Assembly (NCBI RefSeq): GCF_047496725.1
Contig: NC_132973.1
Coordinates: forward strand, 11,170,233-11,234,232
Source of the DNA: Anoplolepis gracilipes
Lineage: Eukaryota; Arthropoda; Insecta; Hymenoptera; Formicidae
DNA length: 64,000 nt
Direction: 5' to 3'
The notes beneath the pieces are model-generated. The model had not been told where the DNA came from. It saw only the letters and a list, made by a program, of their open reading frames with translations, and did no database searches. A program made the translations under genes and the position numbers. Of the stretch, positions 61,171 to 64,000 are shown piece after piece (position 1 is the first letter of the stretch; the number at the start of each line of letters is the position of its first letter).

Positions 61171-63590
61171 ATGACTGTTGGAACGGAATTATTAATTACG
61201 GCAGAACCTCATCTGATTCCAGGGTAAAAAAATTAACCTTCACGAAACAATAAATATTTAACATAAAATATTTTTTTGTCATTTATATATTAAAAACCAA
61301 ATTTATAAACATTAATTAACAAGTAATTTAATAACTTATTGGCTTAAAAAAACGTTGCCCTGCATATTTTAAAAACGTCGCCTGGAATTTTCTTTTTAGA
61401 TATACTGGTTATTGTCCGCAATATCAATTTAGATATGGTGAAACGTATGCAAAAGCCACGCATAAACTGTTGCTTGATCCTACGGTTAATCATACAAATA
61501 CACTCATTTTATCAAATCGTACAACCGACGAGGTGATGATTCATATAATATTAGTCCCTAAAATATTTAATTATTTATGACATACCTATATTTTAATAAT
61601 ATTTATTGATTCCTTGATAATAAATATGTAGGCATGGAGACCTCCAAAAAGCAACATAAACATAGTTAATGCTCGTTTCAAAAGGACCGATCCTGTATTT
61701 GTTCACCCCATGTTACCAGGATATGAGGGTACTTAGCGGTTTCTTGTAGCTCTTATCACAAAGCAAACTGTCATAAAATTATCACAAGTCCACGTCATCC
61801 CATGAAACAAGTTCTTTTTTTGTACATTCTATATTTTCCTTAGGTTTCATACCAGGATTAACCGCTAGAATCGGACAGAGATACACGGTGGTCGCGACCG
61901 AAGGGCTTGCCGATTTCGAACGGCAACAATTACGAGTTAAGGCAACTTTAAATCGATTGAAAAAAACGATTGACATACAAAGCGGGCAGGCTGAACCGCG
62001 GAATTTGGAGGAACGTTTGGTGAGAGAGAAATATTCCAATCATTGGAATCCATCGTCCATAAAAATTGTTTTTAAATTAAAGAATCTTGGAACACAAGAT
62101 TTCTTATCATATGTTTAATATTATTTTTATTATAGCTGAGTAAGAGCCTATTTAAATTACCCGTACTAGTCGTGCGACCTGAATGCATGGCAGCGACGAA
62201 TTCGTCATGAATGAGATATGCGGGACATCGAAGAATCATACATATCTTTGTTTTATATATGAAAGAATAAGAAATTATATAATTTAATAAATTATATTAC
62301 TTAATATCGTTAAAATAATTTTAAAAAATATTCTTTCTAAAAAACAATATTTATTACTTAATCGATCGCCTAATTACCATAAATATTTTTTTGCCCAACT
62401 AAATTTATCGCAAACTATTATTATTTTCTTCCCCTTCAACAATTATTATAAAACTTTAATTAAACTTATGTTAGACTCACACATTATGTATACATACTAA
62501 CAAATTAATTTTTAAAATATTTCAATTTTTTAATTTTACGATATAAAATATAAACTATAAATATAAAGAGCATTATTTCATTCAATTGTTTTTGTAAATT
62601 GAATTTCTTTCGTCATTAAACGTATGCAGGTTATTAATTCTATTCTCATAAAATAGTACCTACAGCTATTGCATAATTACCAATAATTGAATAAAATGAA
62701 ACTTTCCGCTAGCAAAAAGGACACGTGGTATTTCTTCATCCGCGAAAACGCGAGAAGTAAGCAATTAATTATGAGATTGCGTTAATTACGATTATTAATT
62801 ATTCGGAATAAGTACAATCTTAATGTATCCTTTTACCGTACGATATAATTTTATAGAATTTGAACAATTTATATTATCTAAAAAAATATATACTTTTAAA
62901 TTCTATATAAATTATTCAATATAATTATTTAACATAAACTTATATAATATCTAAAGTTGCACTTTATTTATTTAGTTTGCACAAAGCACATAATTTAAAA
63001 CCGATTTAGAAAAATTTTTAGCAAAAAATAATTAACGCGGCCTTATTCCGTAAAGGATACGCGAGTCACGTTCCTCATGGATATGCATATTTAGAAAAAT
63101 CGATTGTCCCATCGCCTGATAGTCTGTTGTATGATTTTACAAGCTGTCAAAAAGGAAAGAGTATGGAGTACGAGTCGGTGGCTATTGCGTATCCTAATCC
63201 TCCCTTACTTATCCAGCCTTCCGAGATTTACCATAAACACGTGGGAATGATACCAAATTATCTCGGACATGTTCCCGGAACGGTGTTCAGGCAAGTTTAA
63301 TTAATTATTTAACTACATTATAAATGACATAAATGAAGGATCGAAGGATCCAAGGATTTATTAATCAAGGTGTCTAAATATTCGAAAAATCAGGATTAAA
63401 GGATGCATTATTCAAATAAGGATTCAAGTACGAGTCCAAAGAGAAAGGAGAATTTTTAAGGATCCGAGGATCTTAATATGTATCAGACATTTTTTTCAAC
63501 AACATTTTTTTACTTCGTAGATGCGGCAAAACATTTGGAGCCGACACGATAGATGCCAAAAAATGGCTTCAAGGAGATTCCGCCCTGTAA
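61171..63590 (+). CDS. CIMIP2 (homologue): Ciliary microtubule inner protein 2 (FAM166-type)
   Basis: Members of this family bind inside the doublet microtubules of cilia and flagella. Exons: 61171-61223, 61400-61532, 61632-61728, 61844-62019, 62136-62162 (tentative), 63022-63290 and 63521-63590 (TAA 63588-63590), about 274 residues; human CIMIP2B is about 275. Four copies of the family's GYxGxxP motif are visible in order: PGYTGYCPQYQFRYGETYAK, PGYEGFIPGLTARIGQRY, KGYASHVPHGYAY, and PNYLGHVPGTVFRCGKTFGA. The first three junctions and the last are phase-consistent. The intron after 63290 has a GC donor (CAG|GCAAGT), a known minor type. The 27-base exon is the weak point: if it is not cut at 62162 the frame stops at 62210, and skipping it also keeps phase. 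The ATG follows an acceptor (CACAG) with one base between, so a 5' untranslated exon is likely. In insects such proteins are expected in sperm flagella or sensory cilia (inference). Confidence 0.87.
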
Positions 63591-64000
63591 ATCTACTTTA
63601 TAACGATATTGTTTGATGTTGTTCGATTATAAAATACATCATTGAATCGTATATAAACCACGCGAAAATGTATCAAAAATTTACAAAACTTATATGTATA
63701 TAAATTTAATATAAGTATATTTATATATACAAATGACAAAGATAAAAGGGCACTGATATTATAAACTATAATGCTTCCACAAGAAATAAAAATCTCGGCT
63801 ATGGCATCTTTCTAAGTGCTTTCTAATATATTAATCATATGAAAGCAATGTATAAAATATTATCCAATGCGAAATACGAGACAGGTATTAGTCAGCGAAT
63901 ATACAACATGCACACACATGCACACGTATTTTGCATGTGTGTGTACAGTTATATTTCGATTATTTAGACACCCATTTCTTCAAAATATCGGCAGCTGCCT
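63591..64000. other. 3' flank of the CIMIP2-type gene
   Basis: AT-rich, with a candidate polyadenylation signal AATAAA at 63785-63790. A CA/TG-rich near-palindrome lies at about 63909-63950 (CACACACATGCACACG and GCATGTGTGTGTAC). No other gene is seen before the window ends. Confidence 0.5.

Noticed and set aside
62697..62755. Possible extra CIMIP2 exon starting MKLSASKKDTWYFF
   Set aside because: It has a good donor, but its phase does not fit the next exon at 63022 without hitting a stop, and it does not match the family.

Overview
This is eukaryotic nuclear DNA, almost certainly from an insect. Coding exons are short and scattered, split by AT-rich introns with GT-AG (and one GC-AG) borders. 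The background is very AT-rich, with abundant (TA)n, (GA)n and (CT)n microsatellites, but gene-start-like blocks are rich in undepleted CpG. That mix, plus the protein matches, points to a hymenopteran such as an ant; this is an inference, not a proof. No bacterial or viral genes, CRISPR arrays or tRNA/rRNA genes were seen.

Five protein genes can be rebuilt exon by exon with consistent reading phase. (1) 5745-12796 (+): a multi-pass membrane protein resembling vertebrate TMEM72; its N-terminal exon(s) were not found. (2) 14313-17176 (-): geranylgeranyl diphosphate synthase, complete, 320 residues. (3) 20363-22103 (+): MVB12, an ESCRT-I subunit with MABP and UMA regions, 327 residues. (4) 23716-26619 (-): a large, mostly disordered protein with an N-terminal coiled coil, 872 residues as read, which I cannot name. 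(5) 61171-63590 (+): a CIMIP2/FAM166-type ciliary microtubule inner protein, about 274 residues. Genes 2 and 3 diverge from a CpG-rich block near 17.2-18.1 kb that probably holds both promoters. Genes 1/2 and 3/4 are convergent. They do not form a pathway; this is ordinary clustering of unrelated genes.

From about 26.6 to 61.2 kb there is no gene I can support. This stretch could be intergenic, or introns of a gene whose exons lie outside the window. It contains mobile-element remnants and repeats: a four-copy family of TIR elements with TA target sites (31.1, 39.2, 51.1 and 53.2 kb), a hAT-type element with a perfect 8-bp target duplication (28.2 kb), a five-unit tandem array with a period near 321 bp (33.0-34.6 kb), and one of two copies of a CAGGTAGCAAGCAC-ended element (46.1 kb; the other is at 20.1 kb). 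Two more TIR elements sit in introns of the TMEM72-like gene (7.2 and 10.6 kb), and a 125-bp hairpin sits in an intron of the prenyl synthase gene.

I did not find a convincing new biological system. The items most worth checking are the unnamed coiled-coil protein, the insect TMEM72-like gene, and the small TIR element families with their nested hairpins.
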